Source of the DNA: an uncultured Ideonella sp.
GTDB lineage: Bacteria; Pseudomonadota; Gammaproteobacteria; Burkholderiales; Burkholderiaceae
Direction of reading: 5' to 3'
Assembly (NCBI GenBank): GCA_946479475.1
Contig: CAMLGG010000002.1
Span: forward strand, 1 to 64,000
DNA length: 64,000 bases
Part shown: positions 25,465-34,384 of the stretch, piece by piece
Position numbering within the stretch: position 1 is the stretch's first letter
Layout of the letters: each line of letters starts with the position of its first letter
Program-made: the position numbers and the translations under genes
The notes under the pieces: generated by a model
Database searches by the model: none
Told to the model about the DNA's origin: nothing
The model's input: only the letters and a program-made list of their open reading frames with translations

Positions 25465-27225
25465 ATGAACCGCCCCGAGATCGAGCTCGTCTTCGGCCGT
25501 GGCCGCGTGCGCATGCCCAGCGGTCCCCATGTCGAGGTCTGCCGCGAGGAGTCGCCACCAGGCTCGAGGAGGCGCTACAGCAAGCGCTTCCTGGGCTCGC
25601 AGGCCGGCGACCTTCGCGGCTGGACCGAGCGTGAGGAGCGCATCCTCACGCGCCTGGCGGGCCTCGGCATCGCGCCCGCGCTGTGCCTGGAGCCCTTCGA
25701 CCGCGGTGCCTTCGGCCGCCTGGAGCAGCTGAGGACGTACGACGCCGGCCCCACCGTCGACCAGTGGGCGACCCTGCTGCCGGTGGTGCGCGACGGCCAT
25801 CTGCATCGCCACGTGTTCGAGGATCGTGCGCACTGGTGGGCCCTGGCCCGCCACTGCCTGATCGCCCTGGACAGGCTGCACGAGGCGGGCCTGGTCCATC
25901 TGGACCTGAAGGCCGACAACATCTGCATCCCGGCCGAACCGGAAGATTTCGATCCCGCGGCGCCCGGCGCATCACTGGCCCTGCGCTTCGAACAGCTGGC
26001 GCTGATCGACTTCGCCTTCTCGCTGGCTCCCGATGAAGTCCTGGAAGAGCCGCTGCCGCTCGCGGGCCAGGCGGAGTACGCCTACCAGTCTCCGCGCCTG
26101 CTCGTCGCCCTCGAGGCGGGCCGCAACGGTGACCTCGAGCCGACGCGCGCACTGGATTGGCGCTGCGACCTCTTCAGCCTCGCCGCGATGCTGCGGCGCT
26201 ACCTGCCGGGCTCGCAAGCGCAGCAGGACAGCTCCTGGACGTCCTGGCACCTGGAGCTCGCGAAGAGCCTGCTCTGGCGCCTGCACGAGGCTCACGATGC
26301 GCCGGACCTGCAGGCGAGGCCCCACCGGGAACTGCTGGCGCTGACCAAGCAGGCCCTGGCGGACGCCGGGGTGTCGGCTTCGCTGGGCCGCGGCTGGACC
26401 CTGGCCGGCGGTGTCGCGCTGCCGCCCTCCGATCTCGCGACGCCGCTCACGCGCGTCGTCCTGCCCGCCGGCACGAGCGCACCCCGGAAGCTGGCCGAGA
26501 CGCCCGCGCAGGCGCACCGGGCGGCGCCGTCGCCCTCGGCGCACTGGGCGGCGCCGTCGCCCTCGGCGCACTGGGCGGCGCCGTCGCCCTCGGCGCGCCG
26601 GGCCTCGTGGGCCGGAAGGATCGCGATGGCCGCCATCAGTGTTCCGGTGCTCGGCGCGGCCTGGTGGGCGATTCAGTCCGGACCGCCCGGCGAACAGAAG
26701 GCCGACGTCGCCCTGGCGGGCCCGGCCGAGGCGGCGAGCGCTGCGTCATCGCTGCCGCGGCCGATGGCGCAAACCGCCCCTACGCCGGTGACCGCCGCGC
26801 CGCCTGCGCCCATGTCGCTTCCTGCCACCGCCGCCATGCCTGCTTCCGCACCGTTCGAGCAGGACCGGCCGGCCGTGGCGCCCGCGTCCCTGCCACCGGA
26901 GCCGACAGCGTCCGCCGTGGCTGAAGCGGCGGCCCCCATGGCTCCGGCCCCGGCACCCGCGCCCCCGCCGGTAGCGGCCGCGCCGCGTCCCGCGCCGGCC
27001 GTCGCCTCGCGCGCCAACGCGGCCGGGAGCGGCCGGAGGTCCGGCAATGCGGCGGCGAGTCCGGCCGCCGAGGACGACCGGCCCTGGATCGACCAGGCGG
27101 AGCGTGAAAGAGCGCTCCGATGGCTGACCCTGCGAGGCGCCGCGCCGCGGCCGGGGATGACGATGCCGCCGGCGCCGCCGCCGGCCTCATCCGCCAGGCC
27201 GGCCAAGGCGGAACCGCGTCCCTGA
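25465..27225 (+). CDS. Membrane-anchored protein-kinase-like protein with Pro/Ala-rich exterior
   Basis: 586 residues from ATG 25465; a GTG at 25447 is also possible. The N-terminal 300 residues look like a divergent Hanks-type kinase: a lysine near residue 40 (RRYSKRFLG), the catalytic loop HLDLKADN at about 145-152 and DFA for the usual DFG at about 182-184 (ALIDFAFS). Then comes a linker with a 9-residue repeat AAPSPSAHW, a single membrane helix (IAMAAISVPVLGAAWWAIQ) and about 165 residues of proline/alanine-rich sequence predicted outside the membrane. The C-terminus ends in a short charged region. The substrate is unknown. HLDLKADN keeps the catalytic aspartate and asparagine, so activity is plausible. 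Confidence 0.75.
   Translation: MNRPEIELVFGRGRVRMPSGPHVEVCREESPPGSRRRYSKRFLGSQAGDLRGWTEREERILTRLAGLGIAPALCLEPFDRGAFGRLEQLRTYDAGPTVDQWATLLPVVRDGHLHRHVFEDRAHWWALARHCLIALDRLHEAGLVHLDLKADNICIPAEPEDFDPAAPGASLALRFEQLALIDFAFSLAPDEVLEEPLPLAGQAEYAYQSPRLLVALEAGRNGDLEPTRALDWRCDLFSLAAMLRRYLPGSQAQQDSSWTSWHLELAKSLLWRLHEAHDAPDLQARPHRELLALTKQALADAGVSASLGRGWTLAGGVALPPSDLATPLTRVVLPAGTSAPRKLAETPAQAHRAAPSPSAHWAAPSPSAHWAAPSPSARRASWAGRIAMAAISVPVLGAAWWAIQSGPPGEQKADVALAGPAEAASAASSLPRPMAQTAPTPVTAAPPAPMSLPATAAMPASAPFEQDRPAVAPASLPPEPTASAVAEAAAPMAPAPAPAPPPVAAAPRPAPAVASRANAAGSGRRSGNAAASPAAEDDRPWIDQAERERALRWLTLRGAAPRPGMTMPPAPPPASSARPAKAEPRP
26521..26595 (+). repeat. 27-bp in-frame tandem repeat in the kinase-like gene
   Basis: Units start at 26521, 26548 and 26575 (the last incomplete), each beginning GCGGCGCCGTCGCCCTCGGC. 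The period of 27 bases encodes the nine residues AAPSPSAHW. The first two copies are identical, so copy number could vary between strains without breaking the frame. Confidence 0.9.
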
Positions 27226-27317
27226 GCCAGACCCGCTGGGGGTCACGCGTCCGAAAACGGCGCGACGACGGCGGCCGGCTTTCGAAGAATGGGCCCATCC
27301 CATTCCGGAGCATTCCC

Positions 27318-27785
27318 ATGGCCCTTCGCATCCTCGGGCTCGACCCCGCGCCCTTCGTCCACCTGTACGGCCTGTCCGCAGCCGAGCTCGCCACGCGAGG
27401 CGTGATCCGCCAGCGGGTCGAGGAGCCGCACAGCGCGCCCGACCGCGTCGAGCTGCGCGACGCCGAGCCCGGCGAGACGGTGCTGCTGCTCAACCACGAG
27501 TACCAGCCTGCCGATTCGCCTTATCGCGGCCGGCACGCCATCTTCGTGCGCGAAGGCGCCACGGCGCGATTCGATTCGGTGGACGAGGTGCCGCGGGCCC
27601 TTCGCATCCGCCTGCTGTCCGTCCGCTCCTTCGACGCCGCCGGCATGATGGTCGATGCCGATGTGGTCGACGGCGCTGCCCTGGAGGGCCTCGCCGAACG
27701 GCTGCTCGATGATCCGCGGGTCGCCTACCTGCACGTGCACCACGCGCGGCGCGGCTGCTACGCGGCGCGCATCGAGCGGGCCTGA
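27318..27785 (+). CDS. DUF1203-like protein
   Basis: 155 residues from ATG 27318. It matches the DUF1203 pattern: VLLLNHEYQPADSPYRGRHAIFVREGA, then a short C-terminal domain ending LHVHHARRGCYAARIERA. The family is small, cytoplasmic and functionally undescribed, with conserved His and Arg residues. It starts 92 bases after the kinase gene and lies 32 bases before the M14 peptidase gene on the same strand. Nothing ties it functionally to either. Confidence 0.75.
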   Translation: MALRILGLDPAPFVHLYGLSAAELATRGVIRQRVEEPHSAPDRVELRDAEPGETVLLLNHEYQPADSPYRGRHAIFVREGATARFDSVDEVPRALRIRLLSVRSFDAAGMMVDADVVDGAALEGLAERLLDDPRVAYLHVHHARRGCYAARIERA

Positions 27786-27817
27786 TCGAGCGTCCGGCGC
27801 CGTGGTCAAAATGGGGC

Positions 27818-29548
27818 ATGGACCACACCAAGACTTCCGCCGAGCACTGGCTCACCCCCTTCGAACGCGGCAACCGCAACCAGACGACGACCTGGGAAGA
27901 GTGCATTGCCTTCCATGAACGGCTCGCGGGCGCCTTCCCCCAATGGCTGCGCTTCGAGCAGGCGGGCCGTTCCGATGGCGGCGTGCCCATCCACCTCGGC
28001 GTGTTTTCGCCCGACGGCGTGTTCGAGCCGCAGGTGGCCAAGGCCGAAGGGCGGCCGGTCTTCTTCAACAACAACGGCATCCACCCTGGCGAGCCCGAGG
28101 GCATCGATGCCTGCATGGCCCTGGTCCGCGATTTGTGCCTGGATGCCGGCCGCCGTGCTGCGCTGGGCCGCGTGGTGCTGTTCTACATCCCCGTCTACAA
28201 CGTCGATGGCGCGCTCAACCGCGGCGACACCAGCCGCGTCAACCAGAACGGGCCCGAGGCCTTCGGCTTCCGGGGCAATGCCCGCCACCTGGACCTGAAC
28301 CGCGATTTCATCAAGGCCGACAGCCTGAACGCGCGCACCTTCGCCCAGGTCTTCACCCGCTGGGACCCGGACGTGATGGTGGACACCCACACCTCGAACG
28401 GTGCCGACTACCAGCACGTGATGACGCTGATCGCGACCCAGCCCGACAAGCTCGGCGGCCTCACGGGCGCCCACCTGCGCGAGGCCATGCTGCCCGTGCT
28501 GTACGCCGACATGGCGCAGCGCGGTTTCCCCATGTGCCCCTACGTGAACCCGGTGAAGGAGATCCCCGACGACGGCATCGCGGACTTCCTCGACACGCCG
28601 CGCTTTTCGACCGGCTACGCGGCGCTGCACCACACCATCGGCTTCATGCCCGAGACCCACATGCTCAAGCCCTTCGAGGCGCGCTACCACGCCACCCGGG
28701 CCGTGGTGGAAAGCGCCCTGGCCTACACGGTGGCGCACGGCGAGGCGATCCGTGCGGCGCGCGCCGCGGATCGCGCGGCCGTGTCGTCCGGCGCGTCGGT
28801 GGCGCTGGATTGGGAGCTGGACTCGAAGCAGAGCCGCCCCTTCCGCTTCAGCGGCTACACCGCCCTGCGCGAGCCCAGCAAACTCGGCCGCTACCAGCGC
28901 CTGCGCTACGACCGGTCGGCACCCTGGGAAAGGGACATCGCCTGGTTCGACCGCTACCGCGCCACGGCCAGCGCCGTGCCGCCGCGGGCCTACCTGCTGC
29001 CGCAGGCCTGGCACGACGTCGCCATGCGCCTGCAGGCCCACGGCGTGCCGATGCGCCAGGCGCTGCGGGATGCCCGCGTGGCGGCCGAGGCCTACCGGAT
29101 CGTGCACTTCCGCAAGCGCCCCGTGCCGTTCGAAGGGCGGCATCTGCACGACGCGATCGAAGTGGAGCTCGAAACGCTGGAGGCGCCGGTCACGGCCGGC
29201 GACTGGCTGGTCCCGCTCGGCGGGCTGCACGACCGCTTCGCCATCGAGGCGCTGGAGCCGCTGGGCGTCGACAGCTTCTTCCGCTGGGCCTTCTTCGACA
29301 GCGTGCTCGACAAGAAGGAGCACTACAGCGACTACGTGTTCGAGGACGAGGCCGAGCGCCTGCTGGCCACCGAGCCGGGCCTGGCCGCTCGTCTCGACGA
29401 ATGGAAGGCGGCCCGGCCCGGCTTGCAGGACGATCCGCAGGCGGTGCTCGACTTCGTCTTCCTGAACGCCCGCCGCCATGCCGAGCCGGAACATGGGCGT
29501 TACCCGGTGTTGCGGCTGCGGGAGCTGCCCTCGGCGCTGCTGGCTTGA
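27818..29548 (+). CDS. M14-family zinc carboxypeptidase-like protein
   Basis: 576 residues, no signal peptide. The zinc ligands are in the M14 pattern: H89 and E92 (NGIHPGEPEG) and H191 (DTHTSNG). The substrate-binding HLDLNRDF is at about 157-164 and the likely catalytic glutamate is in MPETHM. After the catalytic domain (about 320 residues) follows a long C-terminal region with no recognised motif. The family removes C-terminal residues or acts as a succinylglutamate-desuccinylase-like deacylase. The cytoplasmic location suggests peptide turnover. Substrate not predictable. Confidence 0.85.
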   Translation: MDHTKTSAEHWLTPFERGNRNQTTTWEECIAFHERLAGAFPQWLRFEQAGRSDGGVPIHLGVFSPDGVFEPQVAKAEGRPVFFNNNGIHPGEPEGIDACMALVRDLCLDAGRRAALGRVVLFYIPVYNVDGALNRGDTSRVNQNGPEAFGFRGNARHLDLNRDFIKADSLNARTFAQVFTRWDPDVMVDTHTSNGADYQHVMTLIATQPDKLGGLTGAHLREAMLPVLYADMAQRGFPMCPYVNPVKEIPDDGIADFLDTPRFSTGYAALHHTIGFMPETHMLKPFEARYHATRAVVESALAYTVAHGEAIRAARAADRAAVSSGASVALDWELDSKQSRPFRFSGYTALREPSKLGRYQRLRYDRSAPWERDIAWFDRYRATASAVPPRAYLLPQAWHDVAMRLQAHGVPMRQALRDARVAAEAYRIVHFRKRPVPFEGRHLHDAIEVELETLEAPVTAGDWLVPLGGLHDRFAIEALEPLGVDSFFRWAFFDSVLDKKEHYSDYVFEDEAERLLATEPGLAARLDEWKAARPGLQDDPQAVLDFVFLNARRHAEPEHGRYPVLRLRELPSALLA

Positions 29549-29581
29549 CGCCGGCGCTCGTTGGCTAGAAGCTGCAGCGCC

Positions 29582-31249
29582 ATGGAAGAAGCCAAGGTGC
29601 CGCCCGGCATGGCCAGCCGGGCCGAGCAGATGTTCCCGATCCTCGGGGAGGCCGACATGGCGCGCATCGCGCGCTTCGGCACGCCAGTGCGCTACCGCCG
29701 GGGCGAGTGCCTGTTCTGCGCCGGCGAGCCGGGGCCGGGCATGTTCCTGCTGCTGTCGGGGACGGTGGCGATCAGCCAGCGCGACGGCCTGGGCCACGTC
29801 ACGCCCATCGTGCGCGAAGGTCCGGGCCAGTTCCTGGCCGAGGTCGGCCAGCTGGCCGGCGCGCCTGCGCTCGTCGACGGGCACGCCGAGGAGGATGTCG
29901 AGGCGCTGCTCGTCCCGCCCGACAAGCTGCGCGAGCTGCTGGTGGCCGAGGCGGAGCTAGGTGAGCGCATCACGCGGGCGCTCATCCTGCGCCGCGTGGC
30001 GCTGATCGAGACCGCGGCCTCGGGCGCGATCCTGGTCGGCAGCGAGGGTGATGCCGACGTCGTGCGCCTGCAGACCTTCCTGCGCCGCAACGGCCAGCCC
30101 TACCAGCTGCTGGATCCCGCCGAAAGCCGCGAGGGCCGCGACATCTGGGAGCAGTACCAGTCGCGCTGCCCCAGGCTGCTGGCCATCTGCCCCAACGGCT
30201 CGGTCCTGGTCGACCCCGACGAGGCCCGGCTGGCCACCTGCCTGGGCCTGATCTCGCAAGGGCCGATCGACCGCGAGTACGACGTCGCCATCATCGGCGC
30301 GGGCCCCGCGGGCCTGGCCACCGCCGTGTATGCCGCGAGCGAGGGCCTCGAGGTCGCGGTGATGGACTGCCGCTACTTCGGCGGCCAGGCCGGCGCCAGC
30401 GCGAGGATAGAGAACTACCTCGGGTTTCCCACCGGCATCTCCGGCCAGGCGCTCGCCGGCCGGGCCTACGTGCAGGCCCAGAAGTTCGGGGCGCACATCA
30501 TGATCCCGGCCCAGGTGACCTCGGTGGCGTGCTCCGGCCAGCCGGGCGAGCCCAAGGTGCTGCAGCTGGCCGATGGCCGCACGCTCAAGTCCAGGACGGT
30601 GGTGGTGGCCAGCGGCGCCCGCTATCGCCGGCCGGAGGCGGAGAACATCGCCACCCTGGAGGGCCGGGGCGTCTGGTACTGGGCTTCGCCGATCGAGGCC
30701 AAGCTGTGCCGGCAGGAGCACGTGGCCCTGGTGGGCGGCGGCAACTCCGCAGGGCAGGCGGCGGTGTACCTCAGCAACCACGCGGCCAAGGTGACGATGC
30801 TGGTGCGCGGGGACGGGCTTTCGGCCACGATGTCGCAATACCTCATCGACCGCATCGAGGCCACGCCCAACATCGAGCTGCTGACGCGCAAGGAGGTCAA
30901 GCGCTTGCACGGCGACACGGGCAGCGGCCTTCAGGCGCTGACGTTCGCGGACCGCGACAGCGGCGAGGAGACCACGCTGGAGCTGCGCAACCTGTTCCTG
31001 TTCATCGGCGCGGTGCCGGAGACGGGCTGCCTCTCGGGCTGCGAGGTCTCGTTCGACCGCTCCGGCTTCGTCCTCACCGGCGGCGACGGCCGCTCGGAGC
31101 TCGAGTCCTGCATGCGCGGCGTCTTCGCCGTGGGCGACGTGCGATCGAGTTCGGTCAAGCGAGTCGGCGCGGCCATCGGCGAGGGCGCGGCGGTGGTGGC
31201 GCAGATCCACAAGTACCTGGATGCCGCGGCGCACGCGGGGAGGGCCTGA
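29582..31249 (+). CDS. cNMP-binding domain fused to thioredoxin-reductase-like flavoprotein
   Basis: 555 residues from ATG 29582. Residues 1-140 form a cyclic-nucleotide-binding-like beta-roll (RRGECLFCAGEPGPGMFLLLSGTVAIS). Residues about 148-225 form a thioredoxin-like fold without a CxxC. From residue 234 onward it is a two-dinucleotide-domain flavoprotein: GAGPAG for FAD, FGGQAGASARIENYLGFP, and GGGNSAGQAAV for NAD(P)H. The redox-active CxxC of real thioredoxin reductase is absent; the site reads GVWYWASPIEAKLC. It therefore cannot do standard thioredoxin reduction. Two bases downstream begins a small UBP-type zinc-finger gene, a pair I recall from other proteobacteria, possibly a redox or nucleotide-sensing unit. 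Confidence 0.88.
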   Translation: MEEAKVPPGMASRAEQMFPILGEADMARIARFGTPVRYRRGECLFCAGEPGPGMFLLLSGTVAISQRDGLGHVTPIVREGPGQFLAEVGQLAGAPALVDGHAEEDVEALLVPPDKLRELLVAEAELGERITRALILRRVALIETAASGAILVGSEGDADVVRLQTFLRRNGQPYQLLDPAESREGRDIWEQYQSRCPRLLAICPNGSVLVDPDEARLATCLGLISQGPIDREYDVAIIGAGPAGLATAVYAASEGLEVAVMDCRYFGGQAGASARIENYLGFPTGISGQALAGRAYVQAQKFGAHIMIPAQVTSVACSGQPGEPKVLQLADGRTLKSRTVVVASGARYRRPEAENIATLEGRGVWYWASPIEAKLCRQEHVALVGGGNSAGQAAVYLSNHAAKVTMLVRGDGLSATMSQYLIDRIEATPNIELLTRKEVKRLHGDTGSGLQALTFADRDSGEETTLELRNLFLFIGAVPETGCLSGCEVSFDRSGFVLTGGDGRSELESCMRGVFAVGDVRSSSVKRVGAAIGEGAAVVAQIHKYLDAAAHAGRA

Positions 31250-31251
31250 CG

Positions 31252-31515
31252 ATGGGAATCAAGGTCTGCGAGCACGTGCCCCAGCATGTTCCCGAGCTGC
31301 CCTCGCGGCCGGTCTGCGAGGACTGCGTGAAGACCGGCGGCCGCTGGGTCCACCTGCGCATGTGCCTGCAATGCGCTCACGTGGGCTGCTGCGACGATTC
31401 GCCGAACCGCCACGCGACCCATCACTTCCACTCGACCGGGCATCCGGTCATCCGCTCCGCCGAGCCGGGGGAGGACTGGCGATGGTGCTACCTGCATGAA
31501 CGGCAGGTGGGCTGA
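31252..31515 (+). CDS. Small UBP-type zinc-finger protein
   Basis: 87 residues, mostly cysteine and histidine ligands in the ZnF-UBP pattern: CEHVPQHVPELPSRPVCEDC, then MCLQCAHVGCCDDSPNRHATHHFHSTGHPVI and a final WCYLH. In eukaryotes this finger binds ubiquitin tails. In bacteria it appears as a small partner of flavoprotein or hydrolase genes and its ligand is unknown. It starts two bases behind the cNMP-domain flavoprotein, and the two are probably translated together. Confidence 0.85.
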   Translation: MGIKVCEHVPQHVPELPSRPVCEDCVKTGGRWVHLRMCLQCAHVGCCDDSPNRHATHHFHSTGHPVIRSAEPGEDWRWCYLHERQVG

Positions 31516-31520
31516 GCCGT

Positions 31521-32792
31521 TTGGTCGCCCGCCTCGGCGCGGGTGACTCTTCGGCCTGGCGCGAGGTGATGGATTCCCTGGTCGCAGCCGCGGGGCGAGC
31601 GCTTGCCGTGGGCGACGCGCTGGGAGCCCTCAAGCGCGTGGCCCTGCGAGAGGATCCGCCTGCGCTGGCCCTGCGGGGCATCGCGATGGCGCAGCTCGGC
31701 GACCACGCCCGGGCGCGCGAGCTGCTGCGCCGTGCCGCCAGGGGCTTCGGCGCGTACGAGGCCCTGGCCAGGGCGCGCTGCGTCGTCGCCGAGGCGGAGG
31801 TCGCGCTGGCGATGCGCGACTTCAGCGGCCCGCCGCGGACCCTGGCCGCTGCCGCCCATACGCTGCAGGCACGAGGCGATCGCGGCAACGCCTTGCAGGC
31901 GCGGCTGATCGCCGTACGCCGCCTGCTGCTGCTCGGGCGACTGGAAGAAGCGGCATCCTCGCTCGACGCTGCAGAAGTCAGCGACGCCATGCCCGCCGCT
32001 CTGCAGGCCCTGGCCGGACTCGCCAAAGCCGAGCTGGCGCTGCGTTCGCTACGCACCGACCCCGCGAGGCAGGCGCTCTCGCGCGCGGGCGAGGCCGCCG
32101 CGCGCTCGGGCGTCGAAGCGCTCAGGGCCGAGGTGGCCGGGATGCTGGACCTGCTGGACCGGCCTGCAGCCCGTCTCGTCGACGGCGGGCGCGAGCGGCT
32201 CGTGCTGCTGCAGGAGGCCGAGGCGCTCGACCGGTCAGGCGCGCTGGTGATCGATGCCTGCCGCCATGGCGTGCGCGCGGGCCAGGCCTGGCTGCCGCTG
32301 GCCCGCAGGCCTGTGCTGTTCGCGCTGCTGCGCGAGCTGGCACGGGCCTGGCCGGGCGATGTCGATCGCCACGTCCTGATCGAACAGGCCTTCCGCACCC
32401 GCCATGCGGACGAGACGCACAGGGCCAGGCTGCGCGTCGAGATCGCCCGCCTGCGCCGGCTGGTGGAGCCTTTCGCGTGCGTCGAATCGACCGCCCGCGG
32501 CTTCGTGCTCGTGCCGTCCGCGGGGCGACGGGCCTGCCTGCTGCTGCCGCCGATCGATGGCGACCAGGCGTCGCTTGTGGCGCTGCTGGGCGATGGCGCG
32601 GCCTGGTCGACCTCCGCGCTGGCCCTGGCGATGGGTGACAGTCAACGCACCGTGCAGCGCGCGCTGGCCGGTCTGGAGGCGGAAGGCCGCGTGCGCTCGG
32701 TCGGCCGCGGCCGCTCCCAGCGCTGGCTGGCGCCGACGCTGGCCGGATTCGCGACGATCTTGTTACTCCCTGCCGCGCTGCCAGCCGGGTAG
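31521..32792 (+). CDS. TPR-like/winged-helix regulator
   Basis: 423 residues from a TTG at 31521, five bases after the zinc-finger gene; an ATG at 31569 with GCGAGG ahead of it is an alternative start. The first 230 residues are helical repeats of TPR type (ALALRGIAMAQLGDHARARELLRRAARGF). Then comes an OmpR-like winged helix (ARRPVLFALLRELARAWPGD ... HRARLRVEIARLRRLVEP) and a second short helix-turn-helix (TSALALAMGDSQRTVQRALAGLEAEGRVRSVG). It is probably a DNA-binding regulator. It precedes the beta-propeller gene by 47 bases, which I recall as a recurring pair. Confidence 0.7.
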   Translation: MVARLGAGDSSAWREVMDSLVAAAGRALAVGDALGALKRVALREDPPALALRGIAMAQLGDHARARELLRRAARGFGAYEALARARCVVAEAEVALAMRDFSGPPRTLAAAAHTLQARGDRGNALQARLIAVRRLLLLGRLEEAASSLDAAEVSDAMPAALQALAGLAKAELALRSLRTDPARQALSRAGEAAARSGVEALRAEVAGMLDLLDRPAARLVDGGRERLVLLQEAEALDRSGALVIDACRHGVRAGQAWLPLARRPVLFALLRELARAWPGDVDRHVLIEQAFRTRHADETHRARLRVEIARLRRLVEPFACVESTARGFVLVPSAGRRACLLLPPIDGDQASLVALLGDGAAWSTSALALAMGDSQRTVQRALAGLEAEGRVRSVGRGRSQRWLAPTLAGFATILLLPAALPAG

Positions 32793-32839
32793 ATTGGTTT
32801 TCACGGCGCCGGCGTTCGGCGCGACACGAGGAAACCGAA

Positions 32840-33511
32840 ATGACCCACGCATCAGCACCTGCGGCAAAGGCCGCCGAGATCGTCCGCGAGTACGGGCCCT
32901 TCGCCGGCGTCGAGAACATCCACGGCGTCACCCACGACGGCGAGCGCGTATGGGCCGCCGTCGGCCCTCGGCTCATCGCCCTGGACCCGGCCAGCGGCGA
33001 AGTGCAGCACACGCTGGACCGCGCCGGCGATGCGGGCACCGCCTTCGACGGCAGGCACCTCTACCAGATCGCCGAGGTGCGCATCGACAAGATAGACCCG
33101 GCCACGGGCCGCGTCCTGGCGAGCATCCCTGCGCCGGGGCAGGGCAAGGACTCCGGCCTTGCGTGGGCCGAAGGCAGCCTGTGGGTCGGGCAGTACCGCG
33201 ACCGCAAGATCGTGCAGATCGACCCGGCGACCGGGCGGGTGCTGCGGAGCATCGAGTCCGATCGCTTCGTCACCGGCGTGACCTGGGTGGACGGGGACCT
33301 CTGGCACGGCACGTGGGAGGCCGAGCAAAGCGAGATCCGCCGTGTCGACCCGGCGACCGGCGACGTGCTGGAGCGCCTGCAGATGCCCGCGGATACCGGC
33401 GTGAGCGGCCTGGAGTCCGACGGAGCGGATCTCTTCTATTGCGGCGGCGGATCGAGCGGCAAGGTCCGCGCGGTCCGGCGTCCGAGCCGGGAGCGGTCCC
33501 GCCCGGCCTGA
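32840..33511 (+). CDS. Beta-propeller protein (PQQ/Vgb-like repeats)
   Basis: 223 residues, no signal peptide. Built of blades containing IDPATGRVL or related sequence: LIALDPASGEVQHTLD, IDKIDPATGRVLASI, IVQIDPATGRVLRSI, RRVDPATGDVLERL. These resemble glutamine-cyclotransferase or virginiamycin-lyase-like propellers, but too few blades are present for a full seven-blade ring, and no catalytic residues could be assigned. It follows the TPR/winged-helix gene and may be its target or ligand-sensing partner. The C-terminus ends in a basic stretch. Confidence 0.7.
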   Translation: MTHASAPAAKAAEIVREYGPFAGVENIHGVTHDGERVWAAVGPRLIALDPASGEVQHTLDRAGDAGTAFDGRHLYQIAEVRIDKIDPATGRVLASIPAPGQGKDSGLAWAEGSLWVGQYRDRKIVQIDPATGRVLRSIESDRFVTGVTWVDGDLWHGTWEAEQSEIRRVDPATGDVLERLQMPADTGVSGLESDGADLFYCGGGSSGKVRAVRRPSRERSRPA

Positions 33512-33562
33512 AGGCGGCGCGGGGCGCTGACAGAATCGGCGGCCTCCACATCGGGCCCCCTC

Positions 33563-34342
33563 ATGCACAAGCGCCACTTCCTGACCGCCCTGACCGCCTT
33601 GATGGCCGCTGCCGCTTGTGGTGCCGGCCACGCCGCCGACACCCAGTTCTCGCTGCTCGTGCTCGCGCTGCCGACCAAGTACCACTACGAGTACATCCCG
33701 GTGGCCCGCGAGAGCTTCGAGAAGATGGCCAGGCTCCACGCCTTCGAGCTGAACTGGACGAGCCAGGCGCAGGCGATGGAGGGCGACCTTTCGAAGTACG
33801 CCGCCATCGTCTTCCTCAACAGCTCGGGCGAGGAGCTGAACGACAGGCAGCGCCAGGGTGTCGAGCAGTACATGCGCTCGGGCGGCAATGCGGTGGTCGT
33901 GCATCGCGCCATCATCTCGGCGCCCGGCGTGTGGCCGTGGTACGAGAAGCTGGTGGGGCGCTCGTTCCGCATTCATCCGATGCTGCAATCGGCGGTGGTC
34001 AACAAGGTCGATGCGGGCTTCCCAGCCACCTTCGCGCTGCCGGACCACTGGATCTGGAGCGACGAGTGGTACGAGTTCACCAACCCGCACGGCGTGGCCG
34101 TCCACCCGGTGCTCGCGGTCGATGAGCGCAGCTACGACCCGCACCGGATCTGGCCCGGCCAGGTGGCCGAGGGCATGGGGGCGGATCACCCGGTGAGCTG
34201 GTACCACGCCTTCGAGAAAGGCCGGGTCTTCGTCACCGCCCTCGGCCACGACGCCGAGATGTACAAGGACCCGCAGTACCTCGGCCACCTCTGGGGCGGC
34301 ATCTACTGGAGCGCGACCGGGCTCGGCATGCAAAGGCCGTGA
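33563..34342 (+). CDS. ThuA-like secreted protein
   Basis: 259 residues with a Sec signal (MHKRHFLTALTALMAAAACGAGHA-A). The mature part has the glutamine-amidotransferase-like fold of ThuA proteins: YEYIPVARESFEKMARLHAFE, DLSKYAAIVFLNSSGEELN, GNAVVVHRAI and the end GRVFVTALGHDAEMYKDPQYLGHLWGGI. The family is linked to trehalose/sugar-derivative use (ThuA) and to dehydrogenase clusters. The exported form with the conserved ALGHD is common in Gram-negatives. No sugar genes lie nearby, so the substrate is open. Confidence 0.85.
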   Translation: MHKRHFLTALTALMAAAACGAGHAADTQFSLLVLALPTKYHYEYIPVARESFEKMARLHAFELNWTSQAQAMEGDLSKYAAIVFLNSSGEELNDRQRQGVEQYMRSGGNAVVVHRAIISAPGVWPWYEKLVGRSFRIHPMLQSAVVNKVDAGFPATFALPDHWIWSDEWYEFTNPHGVAVHPVLAVDERSYDPHRIWPGQVAEGMGADHPVSWYHAFEKGRVFVTALGHDAEMYKDPQYLGHLWGGIYWSATGLGMQRP

Positions 34343-34384
34343 CGGCCGGAGAACTGTCATGAAACCGCATTGAAATGGCGGTCC

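Noticed and set aside
29582..31249. Thioredoxin reductase (trxB)
   Set aside because: The redox-active CxxC is missing and extra cNMP-like and Trx-like domains are present.
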